From: Drosophila pseudoobscura
Taxonomy: Eukaryota; Arthropoda; Insecta; Diptera; Drosophilidae
Direction: 5' to 3'
Length of the DNA: 64,000 nt
Assembly (NCBI RefSeq): GCF_009870125.1
Contig: NC_046679.1
Location: forward strand, 3,596,001-3,660,000
The position numbers and the translations under genes were made by a program. Position 1 is the stretch's first letter. Each line of letters starts with the position of its first letter. Below the pieces are notes generated by a model. It saw only the letters and a list, made by a program, of their open reading frames with translations. It had not been told where the DNA came from and made no database searches. Of this stretch, positions 50,276 through 61,000 are shown piece by piece.

Positions 50276-51709
50276 TACTTGAAAGCAAGCAGAAATAGAA
50301 ATATGGAAAAGAAGTAACCAAAATAGCAGCCGGGAAGGGGTGGAGTGGCTTCCACTCCGGCTCCGGCTCCGAGTGCGACTCCGATTCTGTTGCCGGCGAC
50401 AGCAACAAATAAATCGCTAGCAGATTATTCGTGCTGGCACCCACTAGCTCCTACCACGTACATCCCACAACCATACCATTCCATGGCACAGCCATCTTCA
50501 TCCTTCATTCATTTCTTTTAGTAAAGTTTTTTGACGCTCGCGCCTGTGTGTATGCTACGAAAAATTGACAGCAGCAACGGAGGAGGACAGGACATTTTTT
50601 TTTTGATTTGCTGCTCTTGCTGCTCCTGCTGCTGTTTAAGGCACCCGCTGGTTGGGGCCTTTGGGGTAAGTAATTTTCGCTGTTTCTATTTAATTTATGA
50701 CTCGTGTTTCTGTTGTGTTTCATTATTTGCCTTTTATTAATTTGTTTATTTGTGTATCTGTGCGACGACCTACTGCTCACTTGCCACCACCCCATAATCA
50801 TGCCCATTCCCATTCCCATCCTTCCTTTTTAAATGTTCTTCCCTCCGTTCTGTTCCTTTTTTTTATGTACTTTTAATACACTCACATAACCTGGAGGAGG
50901 CTTAGGTTCAGTTAGACAGGTCCGTGCATGTGTGCGTCTGTCTGTCGCCTTAGCTTACTGTTGCTTCTGTCGGGTGTTTAGGGGTTCCTTTTGGGGGTGG
51001 GGGGGCAAAAGTTTTCTTGGACGCTTTTATCTGTGGCGTAGGCGACGCCGTCGACATTCATGAGGTTGCCGGGGCCTCTGCCACTGTTGCATGCCCCGCA
51101 AGCAGCGTCGTAAACATCTTGGTTGTGGACTCGGTTGCCACAGCTCCTCTCTCCTCTTTTCCATTCTTGCTTACTTGTTTTATTACATACGCTTCATGCT
51201 TGGGGGTATTACGACTCGTCGGGGATGAGACGGTGTGTACATAATGGATCAATTGGTGCCCTTACGGCGGGGATCAAGTTAAGTCCTGCCATAACGAACA
51301 ATACCTCAGAACTTTCACTGAGAGTAACTTTTGTACCTTCAAGCCTCCACTCCAGCGAGAACTCTTCACCTCTGAAGAGTATTCAACATTCGTTTAGCCA
51401 CAACCCTTATGCGTTTCAAAGATTTTACTTTTAATGAACTTTAGTTTATATTCCCGGAGGCGACGCCAGCTCTTGTCCGGACTCCTGACAAGCAGTTCCG
51501 CAGTGCACTTTGGCGTTTTAGTGGGCCATTCAATGACTACCAGGGATTTATGTGGTTACCAACGCTTGTTGCTCACTTGAGGCATAACGATCATACGCCT
51601 TGTTAGACAAGTCGCATAAAGATGATGGCATATGTATTTTTTTCGGTTTAGTTTCGAGCCACTTAATAGACCACAAAATGCAGCCAAAGCCTCATAAAGC
51701 AGCACAGTG

Positions 51710-51729
51710 CACACACACACACACACACA
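51710..51729. repeat. (AC)10 microsatellite
   Basis: Ten uninterrupted AC units. Confidence 0.9.
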
Positions 51730-53905
51730 AATATGAATGGCAACCACCGGCAAATGGCCACAAATGACACGTTTGGTGTTAAATGGAGGTCGTCCAGCAC
51801 GCATACGAATCGTCAGGCCTGGTCTGGTACGAGATGGCGATGGTGTATGAGTGTTTGTATTGTGTGGGCCACAGTTAGAGCTAAATTGTTTGTACAACAT
51901 GCATGTAGAACAAGCATAAATCCGAACCACAACCACATCCACATCCACAGAACCGGGAAGCAGGCAGGAGGAGGCCCAAGGAGGCATAGGCACAGGCAAC
52001 CGCCAGCAGCAAGGCGACACAAGCAGAGGGCCCAGCCGGTTTGGCAATTAAGGCCTGTGAGCCCTGAGCTTGAGCTTTCACACACACACACACACATATG
52101 TACATATACTCTACAGGTAAGCTCCATTGTGAGGAACGTTCAACAGTGGGTCATTGTTGCTTGTACATTGTACATATATTGTATTCCTTTCGATGTGCTC
52201 TTAGCTGAATAAAAGGCTGTGGAAAGTTTTTTCGGACCTCAGAGCTAGAAAATCATAGAAATTTGAATAGCAGCAGATTCCTTTAGGCACATTATTAGCC
52301 CTGTGTGTATCTTTATTGTTAAATTCTCTTTGACAGCGTTATAATCTCGTTTAGCTTACACTTTTTTATGGTCTGTTACCTGAAGTTGTTTCTTATTTGT
52401 ATTTTATTGATGCTCATGATGCTCCTACGTCCTGAACTTTTCATCCACATTATGTATGCGTTCGCAGGTCCTTTGGGACATCGAGACGCCTCCATTCTTC
52501 ACCAAAATCTCAAAAATCAACTATAAAAAAAGTTAATAATTTTGCAAAAATATGTATTTCTTCTTAGCTTACAGTTTTTTGTTAAACGTGTGATCCCGAA
52601 TGTGCAACGTACACATACACATACACATACTTCGTACACTGAAATATTTTTGAGTCATATTTGAAGCCTTCGAATAACCGAAGACATAGCTGACTGTTAA
52701 AGCAAAAAGTTATCTATGTGGCACAGAACCATTTTTTCACTTAGATCCATTAAGTCAATAAGGTTGCCATATACACGTAATATGTGCTTTAGGAAGAAAA
52801 TGATTTTTATCTGATGTCTGGTATCAGTCCATCTGATTCCATTATTTATTTATTTTAAAATTCCTTGAAAGTTGTCTGGTTTTCATTTTATATGCCGGAC
52901 ACACCTTTTCTCGATGTTTGACCAACCAATGCAGTGCACTGCAGCAATCCGCCACCATAGCCAGCGTTCACTGTACTGTATGCTATCGCAAGAGTGTAAA
53001 TTTACGAAGTAACCGAAAGCTGTATCAGCGTTGGCTTTCGTTATGGACTGCCGCTGCTGCTGCTGTTAATGAGCTGTAACCAAAGACAACAGAGGCAACC
53101 ACAAACCGAGCCAACAATACATTTACAGCAAATTGAATTCAACAATAACTACACGGTAGTGCCACGGCAGGCACGACATACACGGGGGGAGGGCCCGCCG
53201 GCCGTCAATAACACGAACACACATACACACACACGGTAGGGGATTTCTCCTGGGAGCAGGACGTGGCCATGTGTCGTGAGCTGTCGTCATTGTGACTTTT
53301 ATTGCAGGAGGCAGTGGCACTGCTACTGCAATTATCAGCTGTGCCAGCACACACGAAGACTTGCCACATGCCACGAAGACAGTTCATCCCCGGCTCAGAG
53401 CCAGAGCCGGCCCACCAGGACCGCCATCAGCTTTAATTGCACAGCGGAGCAAAAAAAAACACAGAGCAAGGAGCAAAAACCAGCAGGACAAAAGCCAATT
53501 AGGAGCACGAGAAAAGCGAAAGTGAAAGCTTTCTTTGTGCACTTGTTGCGGGACAACGTAACAAACGAAAAATGTTTGTCCAGTTCAAAAACTGGAAACT
53601 GAAACTCGAAATAATTTGAAGACTCCAGGATCAACAGGTATAACAGAACAGTCTTTTGACTGAAGTCTTTTCTAATATTTTACATAATTAGGCAAGCTGG
53701 GACAACTTTCCTCACGTTTATTCCATGGATCTCACATTTCTCGGCGGCAAATTTCAAATTGGGAATATTTGCTATAACCGTCGTATGAAATGGAAACATC
53801 ATATTTACGTACTTGCTACATTTGACACCTAGCAGTTGCGCCACATTCAAGTGGCGACCATTTTTGGTACTAGCTGTAAAATTAATCGACTATTCAAAAA
53901 AGTCT

Positions 53906-53933
53906 TATCGATGGTTCGTTATCGGCATCGATA
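53906..53933. promoter_or_regulatory. Cluster of CGATA/TATCG motifs (BEAF-32/DREF-like)
   Basis: TATCG at 53906-53910, TATCG at 53920-53924 and CGATA at 53929-53933 lie within 28 bases. BEAF-32 binds clustered CGATA and DREF binds the related TATCGATA. The cluster sits just left of the DINE-1 element and 1.4 kb from the 3' end of the small RING-like gene. It could be a boundary or a promoter of an unseen transcript. Confidence 0.35.
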
Positions 53934-54084
53934 CTTTTATTCGATTATTATTAACAGCATCGACATTAGCAGCTTGTTGCTGGCAACATTTAATTTGTAT
54001 GGGCCAGACTCATGTGCCGTGAAATCGAGCAGCACTGTTCCACAAAATTGCGCGGATTGATCAACATTTTGCATACCCTGGGAA

Positions 54085-54125
54085 ATGGATATTATATTAT
54101 ATATTATATTATTATATATTATATA
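54085..54125. repeat. TA-rich microsatellite flanking the DINE-1 element
   Basis: A run of ATATT/ATATTAT units. (TA)n tracts of this kind are typical companions of DINE-1/mini-me elements. Confidence 0.75.
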
Positions 54126-54164
54126 CTGTATGGTTAGTGGTTTTAACAAAAGTCTCGAATACTA

Positions 54165-54790
54165 TTTATACCCGATATTCAAAATGTTACCCCTACACAT
54201 GAGATTTGTGGTGAAAATGGATGTGTGTAACGTCCAAAAGGAATCGTTTCCGACACCACAAAGTATATATATTCTGGATCAGCATCAATAGCCGAGCCGA
54301 TTGAGCCCTGTCTGTCTGTCCTTCTGTTCGCCCTAGTGCGCAGGGACTATACGACATTTTATATCCAGACTTCTGTGATATGTCATTGTTACAAGTATAT
54401 TTAAAAACTTCGCCCCGCCCACTTCCGCCCCCACAAAGGGCGAAAATCTGTGGCATCCACTGTGGCTTATCCCTATCGAGTCCTAGTCCTGCAGTCGAAT
54501 TGCTCTCGCGGTCACGAAAAGACACGCCTCGCCCGGATCGGCCGCTGCTTATCCGAGATATAGCTTACAGAAAAAACAAGTATTTCAAAGAATAGCAAAT
54601 CTAAATTCTCGCATAGCTATATCTCAGACAAATAGGGCCAGATCGGTGAATGACCAACTGTCTCAGGATCGCGAGGATCCAGACTGCCGAAAAGCATCAA
54701 CATCTCGGATCGGCCGCTGATAAGCCGAGATATATATTGTTTAGAAACAACCAGTATTTCAAAGATATGCAAATCCAAATCTACTCTCAT
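54165..54790 (+). mobile_element. DINE-1/INE-1-type non-autonomous Helitron-like element
   Basis: Several blocks match the INE-1 (DINE-1, mini-me, SGM) family as I know it: a TATACCCG-like beginning near 54168, AAGTATATATATTCTGGATC near 54260, CAATAGCCGAGCCGAT near 54287, the proto-microsatellite CTGTCTGTCTGTCC near 54309-54322, and a CGCCCACTTCCGCCCCCAC block near 54415. The right half contains an imperfect direct repeat of about 80 bases (54534-54610 and 54705-54788), each starting GGATCGGCCGCTG. No protein-coding capacity is visible, as expected for this family. Ends are approximate. Confidence 0.75.
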
Positions 54791-55319
54791 TTGAATGGGG
54801 CGATGCCTCTATAATCTACGCGTTAAAGCCGCACTGTAATTGAGATGGTAGATGGGTTAAAAGAAGCACACAAACTATACATAATATATAGAATAACATG
54901 TGTGACTTATCTGGAAGCCGCCAAGCCAGTGTCAGCCAGTTGACAATGCTTCTGTTGATCTCATCCTGCCGTCAAAAGGTGAGCTACATACAAATGTAAA
55001 CAGCACTTCAATTAAATGCACTAACTTGGCGGTAATCCACTTGGTTGGGATGCTCTTGTGCTCCCGTTGCTGCTGTACCCAGCTAGGCCATGTTCCCTTT
55101 TCCGTCATCCTTAGTCGCTAGAAAATATGAAGCCTGGCATGTGGGCTCGTGGGTGTCCGATGCTTTTTTACATACATTAATACAAAGAAAGACTTCTACC
55201 CCGAAAAAAAACACATTAATTAATTGGACACAGATGTATTTTCAACACGTTAAGTTGACTGCTAGATATACATTTTTGAATGTAAATTGATTCTGCTGGT
55301 GAAGAGTATCAAACTCGGC

Positions 55320-55889
55320 TTACAGATCACTATCGGATAGTATGGCGTCCTCAATCTGACGGATCTGAGCCCAAGTTTTTTCAGATTCCTTGATTACTTT
55401 GGCGCTCGCCAAACAGTAGGGACACTGGCGAAAGTCCATTAGGTAAGCTTCCTGTGGGCACATGGGGTGTTAGAGCATAATCAACCAAAGGAAAATATAG
55501 GCAAGAACTTACAACTGGATGCTTCTCGCATATTGTGGCAACGCGTCCATGCAAGTACTGGTGGCAGCGACCACACTCGAGGGCCTTCGCTGGACGCTTG
55601 CATATGCATGTCTTAATAATAATGTTCTCCGATTGCAGATCGGATCCGATATCCTCCTCTTTTTTCTCCGCATTGTTGTTGGCGTCCACGTACAAGCATT
55701 TCTTGTCCACCGGTTTCTTTTGGCAATTATTTTTAAGGATTTTTACGCTGCGCGGCGATGCTCCGTTAAGATTCCCGTAGATTGAGTTCAGACGTGCGAA
55801 AATTGAATTCTGATCAGTCCCCTCTGATTCCGAAATGGTAAGAATTATTAGCCGCACTTATCACACTTCTCACACACATATTTACCCAT
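55320..55889 (-). CDS. Small cysteine-rich RING/PHD-like zinc-binding protein
   Basis: Minus-strand exons 55889-55886 (ATG plus one base), 55823-55513 and 55451-55320 join to 148 codons plus stop. The first two are separated by a 62-base intron (donor GTAAAT, acceptor TCAG) and the last two by a 61-base intron (GTAAGT, CACAG). The N-terminal half is polar and charged. Residues 74-118 form a cross-brace-like metal motif: Cys74-x-Cys76, Cys85-x2-Cys88, His93, Cys100-x2-His103, Cys115-x2-Cys118. The C-terminal tail is an acidic helix ending ILSDSDL. Small insect proteins with this pattern exist but I do not recognise a named orthologue or function. Without the microexon the frame has no good ATG, which supports the proposed start. 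The gene is divergent from WASp with 1.1 kb between their starts. Confidence 0.75.
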
Positions 55890-56861
55890 TTTTTATGTTC
55901 AGTAATTAGATCCACAGCGACAACAACTAATGATTAATTGAACTAAGTTGATTTGTCGCAATTATAAGCTCCGTTTATCCACAATAAAGAAAAATCGCAG
56001 CTAGCATGGAAAAATATGACGCCTTACATATGTCAAGTAACGGTGATTACCAATGTTGTAAAGGGTATGGTTAGTGATATAATAGAACTGAGAGTATGTT
56101 TGTCATCTAATGCACCAATAAAGGCCAAAACTAGTCTGTCTCCGTTATAAAGGTATTTCAACAATATTTTTAAGGTTTCGGTCTTACAGAAACCAAGAAT
56201 GGGTATCGGGATCGAGATATATTTACAAGACCCTAATCATATGCATTAATGTGTCCAAAACAAAACAATCTGAGATCATTTCTATATTAATTACGTTTTA
56301 AAACAGCTTGGAAAACAGTATCTTAATATAATATCAACTAAATAGGGTGTTAAATGTCCATACTCTGGTTGACAAGAAAAGAGTCTGCAAATTCTAGCAA
56401 TATTGACGTCACAACACTGCGACTGTTTTTTTGTTGACTTTTTTAGCTTAAACCTTGTTTAAGACACAATCCAATAACAAGGAGTCCCTAAAATATGCAT
56501 ATCTTGGAGAAAATTGATCTATCAATCGGATAAAATTATGTGTGCAGGTATTGAAGTCCTAGCTAGCAGGTTATATCAAATCGAACATCAAACTCGACGA
56601 ATTTGACTTTCGATCGTGGACAGAGAACAATTAACCCATTGTTGACCCGTGGGTATTAGAATACTCCCTACGAAAATGATGAATCTTGAAGAATTTTAGC
56701 GCTGTTCAAGTGAAAGATATTGTGGGGCATTTTGTAAGTTAAATGGAAGGATAAAATGGATCTACAAGAAAATTTCACCACCAGTATTATTTGTCGCCGT
56801 TTCCCTCAAGGTTTTCACCCAATTAAATAAAGAGGGCTTGGGTGGGCTAAGTTCGATTTCT

Positions 56862-56876
56862 TATCGATATACGATA
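56862..56876. promoter_or_regulatory. DREF site (TATCGATA) plus CGATA
   Basis: An exact eight-base DRE palindrome at 56862-56869, followed by CGATA at 56872-56876. It lies about 160 bases upstream of the candidate WASp start site. DREF and BEAF-32 sites mark many broadly expressed Drosophila promoters. Confidence 0.55.
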
Positions 56877-56993
56877 CAGTGCCAAATAAACAAACTTGTG
56901 AGAAAAACAAACTCGGAAAACTTAGGGGCATAAAAATGCACAAGTGAAACGTCTGGCGACAATATACAATGCAGCAGACGACGTGAAACAAGC

Positions 56994-57030
56994 TATAAAA
57001 TCACCCTCAAGGCGATCCAAGTGTCAGCAC
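56994..57030 (+). promoter_or_regulatory. Candidate WASp core promoter (TATA and initiator)
   Basis: TATAAAA at 56994-57000 is followed by TCAGCA at 57024-57029. With A+1 at 57026 the TATA begins at -32, the canonical distance. No clear DPE was seen. The promoter is placed from sequence alone; the first WASp exon boundary downstream was not resolved. Confidence 0.5.
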
Positions 57031-57889
57031 CGAACCGCAGGGAGTGCAAACGAGAGTGTGCGTGGTGCGTAGTCCAAAAATGAAAATCCCAAAAAGTGCA
57101 TAAAATAAGCGCAAAAAATCAATGAATTGTTAAAGTGCATATGTGAAACATCATAAACAAGTCGGTGGGGGAACAGACGATGACTAGCGTGGCGTGGCGT
57201 GGTGGGGCGAGGCGAGGCGGGGCGCGACGGCAGGGCAGAAAGACCTTGAGCGAGCGCCAGCGCTGCTTCAGCTATTTAAATTTCGACCCCACCTGGAGAG
57301 CGGACAGGTGTTGGTGTCTCTAGTAATACTCTTGTCACGAGAGGCAGAGTCTGTGGCTTCTTTTCCCATGAAACCCTTCTGTTGGCCTGCTAAACAGTTC
57401 ACGCACTTTGCGATACACACTCATTGCAGGTCATAGGAATTTCAGATACATGCGCAAACCTAATCAGTGGTTTTGCCAAAGATAAGAGCACATTAACCAA
57501 ACGGTAGGCAGCTGCTTGCTGTGTGTTTGTGACTCTGCGGCTGACTCGCAGACCTGTGACTCAACCTCTCGAGCAGCAGCGATTGCCGCAGCCGTAGCCG
57601 CAGTCAGTCAGCTCTTGCTCCGTGTGTCTTCGGACGGTTCGGTCTTCTTGCCATTTTCCACTATTCATATTTCATTTGAATGGGGCGACAAATCCAGTGG
57701 CTGGTCTTTTCGCAATAACTGTGCATTCGTATTGTTATCGACGTCTCTGGGCCTCCACAGTTTTTTTGGGCTTCGACCTCATCAGCAGAGCAGCGCCCTC
57801 GCCGTCGCCCTCTCCCCCTCTGTCTCTGTGTGCGTGATTTGATGATTAAATTAAAATTATATCTCGTTTTGTTTCGTTTCGTGTTGTTT

Positions 57890-57907
57890 TGTGTGTGTGT
57901 GTGTGTG
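57890..57907. repeat. (GT)9 microsatellite
   Basis: Uninterrupted GT run in the presumed WASp 5' intron. Confidence 0.9.
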
Positions 57908-58098
57908 CGGTGTATTGTATGCCCTTTATTCATCCGTTGACAAGTAGCCACTTGCCGTTATTTGCGTATTGTTTTCGCCCTCCAATGAATGAAATGTAAA
58001 TGAAATATGTGTGTCCCATCCTATCCAGCTAAACCAGGTCATCCTTGGCCATCCAGCAGCCAGCAGCAGCGGAGGCCAGCGGGGCAGCTGTCGCATCA

Positions 58099-61000
58099 AT
58101 GAGCAGCATCATGAGGACGTCGCAGGACGGCCAGCAGGCAGCAGCGCTGTCTCGACCCAAGCTCAATGCCAGCAGCACGATGCTCAATCCGGAGGAGAAC
58201 GAGGCCGTCTTCAAGATGCTCGGGAGAAAGTGTCAGGTGAGTGAGTGGCTTTGGCTTTTGATGAATAATGCGTACATATACGTATGTACGTACATATGAA
58301 TGTGATTAATAATTAAGCAATGACAGAGTACCAGTACTCCACGCCTCCTCTCTCTCTCTGTCTCTGCCTCTGCCTCTCTCTCTCTCTTTCTCTGTGTGGC
58401 TTAGCCATTGAGCTTGATGAAGCACTTCCTGCGGCTCAAGTGTCGCCCGATATATGCCCATTCCACGAGGGTCATGTGCCACAATCCGAATGCTTCTCAG
58501 AACCCACCTTTGTAACCCTATATCAGTCGTTTCACAGCTGTTACCTGCCGATCCTATGGCATTTAACCCATTTTCACCTTTCAAACAAACAAAAAAGGGC
58601 AGATATTCAATGAACTCATCATTTCCCCATATATGAGTGTTGAGGTTCCATTTTATGAGCTATTGTTGATCTTATATATATTTACTTATCATCGACTGGG
58701 TCTTTTATCAGCTCTGATAACTATATTTCTCTATAAAAGCATTGCTATTTACTTGCACCCATTTTTAGTGTGCTTAAAGATCAAACTGTTGACTAAGAAA
58801 CGTGCCCAAAATGCATCTCTGTTTTGGAAATAGTTTCCCAATAATGTTGTTGAACAGTTTTACAAAGTTTTAATTGATTTTTAAACTCCATTTACTTGCA
58901 CATTAATCAATAGAAAAACCCCTTAAAAGCAATGGCAATTCAAAGACCAGTCGCAGATGTTTTCTTGGTTTTTTTTTTTTTTGTTCATTGGCCAATTTTC
59001 TGGGGCGAAGTGAAAGAGAAACCGAAAAAGTCGCAAAACATTGCTCATACTCTCATGGCTGCCCGGGCGATAAGTCGTTCGTTAGGTGCCCAAACCCATA
59101 CCCATACCCATAACCATATCTTATCAATCCATCCGCTGAAGCACTGGCCAATGCCAAGTCCCGATAAGAACTCCCCTTTCAAAGTAGAAAAAAAGAAGTG
59201 GAAATATTTTAACCATTTAACGTGCACTGTTATGCGGATAATTATAGTGTGGTGTGTGCACAACACGAAAAACATTGCTCATTTTCGCATTGTAATTCCA
59301 CGCTTTGCTAATTTCCAATTTCGAACCAACTTTCCATTGACAAAACATTGGGAAAATTGCATTTGAACTTGGCCAAAAGTAGTCCCCCTCTTTTATGTGC
59401 GGTTTATATATTGGGTTGATGACATAGTCGTTGTTGTTTGTGGCTCCATTCATTGATCGTTTGATAACACGAAAAGCTCCAGCTTAACCACGGGCGCGGG
59501 GGACGAGAGTGGTGGGGGGAGGGGACAGGCTACTGCTTTTGTTGTTACTCGTATGGCTTGTCGTTTGTCGCAACATTTTGCTCGCCTTTTATTTGTTATA
59601 CCTGCACTTCATTCATTTATCGCACATTTTGCACATTTCCCGAAAGCCGGACTTTCTAATTGATGTACGTTTTGAGCTCTGCTTTAGTTGTAGCCATTAA
59701 AGATAGTTCGAGGGGTCAACCGCTACTGGGTTCGAGGGATTTTGGATATTTTCATAGACGAGCTTTCGTTTGGGTATATCTTTATAGACCCCTAAAAATA
59801 GCCCGAAAATACTCTTTATATATATTTATTAAAAGTTAAATATAAATGTTTGTACTAATAAATAACCACACAAACAACACACACGCATAGTATACAAATG
59901 CACACTCGATGATCGAAGCTGTAAACACCCTAGAATGCCAGCCAGTTATCTGTCAGTAATAAAACTATAGCTTTCCGATTTTGTCTAAATTCTCTTAATA
60001 ATAAATGTAGTTTTTTCCCCCTAGAGTAAAATTCTGTTAAATTTTGTTAGATTAAATATGTGGAAATTCTGGAAAGCTCAAGGCGTTTGCCATTCCAAAC
60101 GTTTGCTTTCTGATCGTTCCAAAGGAAGACGTGTACGTATACAACACCGGCGTGGGCACCCTCTTCACCCCTGGGGGTCTTCACCCTCTCTCTCTCTCTC
60201 TCTATACTTTCTGCCACTTCCGAGAATCAAAGTCTGTACGATGTTTCTGCCAAAGAGAATAGAATAATTTCATAGATACAATCGAGAGATCAAGATCGTT
60301 GACAAACTGTGGCTCAAAATATTCATAGCCCTAGGAAGGGGTATTACACCGATTTGTTTGGTGCCTTTGGAACCTAACACGTCCCCTAACAGTGCGTACT
60401 ATGTATTTATCGCTTTGGTCCCATGTGGGTTAATGCTCGCCATTGCCCCGTTTTAAAGTACCCTGCCCCTTTACCGTCGTACCGCTTTAGCCCCCTTCGT
60501 CTCGGCCAGAGTTCAGTGGCAGTGGCCAGCTTTTTTTTGCCGTTTGCTTGCCATCGATTTTTATGCTTTTAAAAAGAAACAGCCAGCTTTTACATAGAAG
60601 GCAAGACATCATTTTTTTTTTACAAGCGCTGCTTATGTCCAAACACAAACACAAATCCACAGATACAGATACAGATACAAAACAGAGGCAGAGGCCGCTA
60701 AGCCATCAATAAAAATTCAAATGTGTTTACACTTTTGCACTTGTGGACACAAATACTTATGCAAAGAGATGGGTGTGCGTGTGTGTGGGTTGGAGAGCAT
60801 TCATATTCACATTCACATTTCACATAATCCCCATCTCGGCGTTTTATTTGCTGCAAAGGTCACACCCATCAACAGCCAGCCCCATCTCCGGCATCCAACC
60901 ATCTCTGGGTATTGCTCATTAATTGATTAGACTGTACATAATGTGTAGTGCAGGCAGCACGTAACACTTTTGGAGCACTGCCCAGAGCGGCGACAAAAGT

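Larger units (their letters stand above)
35787..55319. other. Long gene-poor region upstream of Octβ1R (19.5 kb)
   Basis: No coding gene is supported. It probably contains Octβ1R 5' UTR exons, promoter and enhancers, since receptor genes of this type have long upstream regions. It is rich in microsatellites and GC-poor, with many short frames in low-complexity DNA. A 130-codon ATG frame (47127-47519) and a DINE-1 element near 54.2-54.8 kb are listed separately. A cluster of CGATA-type motifs lies at 53906-53933. Confidence 0.5.
55890..58098. other. Divergent promoter region and WASp 5' UTR
   Basis: No coding gene seen. 55.9-56.85 kb is AT-rich with no recognisable content; it may include old repeat remnants. 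It is followed by the DREF site and candidate WASp core promoter (listed separately). From about 57.03 kb on it should be WASp 5' UTR and intron; the acceptor at 58027-58028 (TATCCAG) begins the first coding exon, with 70 bases of UTR before the ATG. Confidence 0.5.

Noticed and set aside
49986..50444. Minus-strand frame with Asp-Ala-His repeats
   Set aside because: It reads through the CATCGG hexamer repeat.
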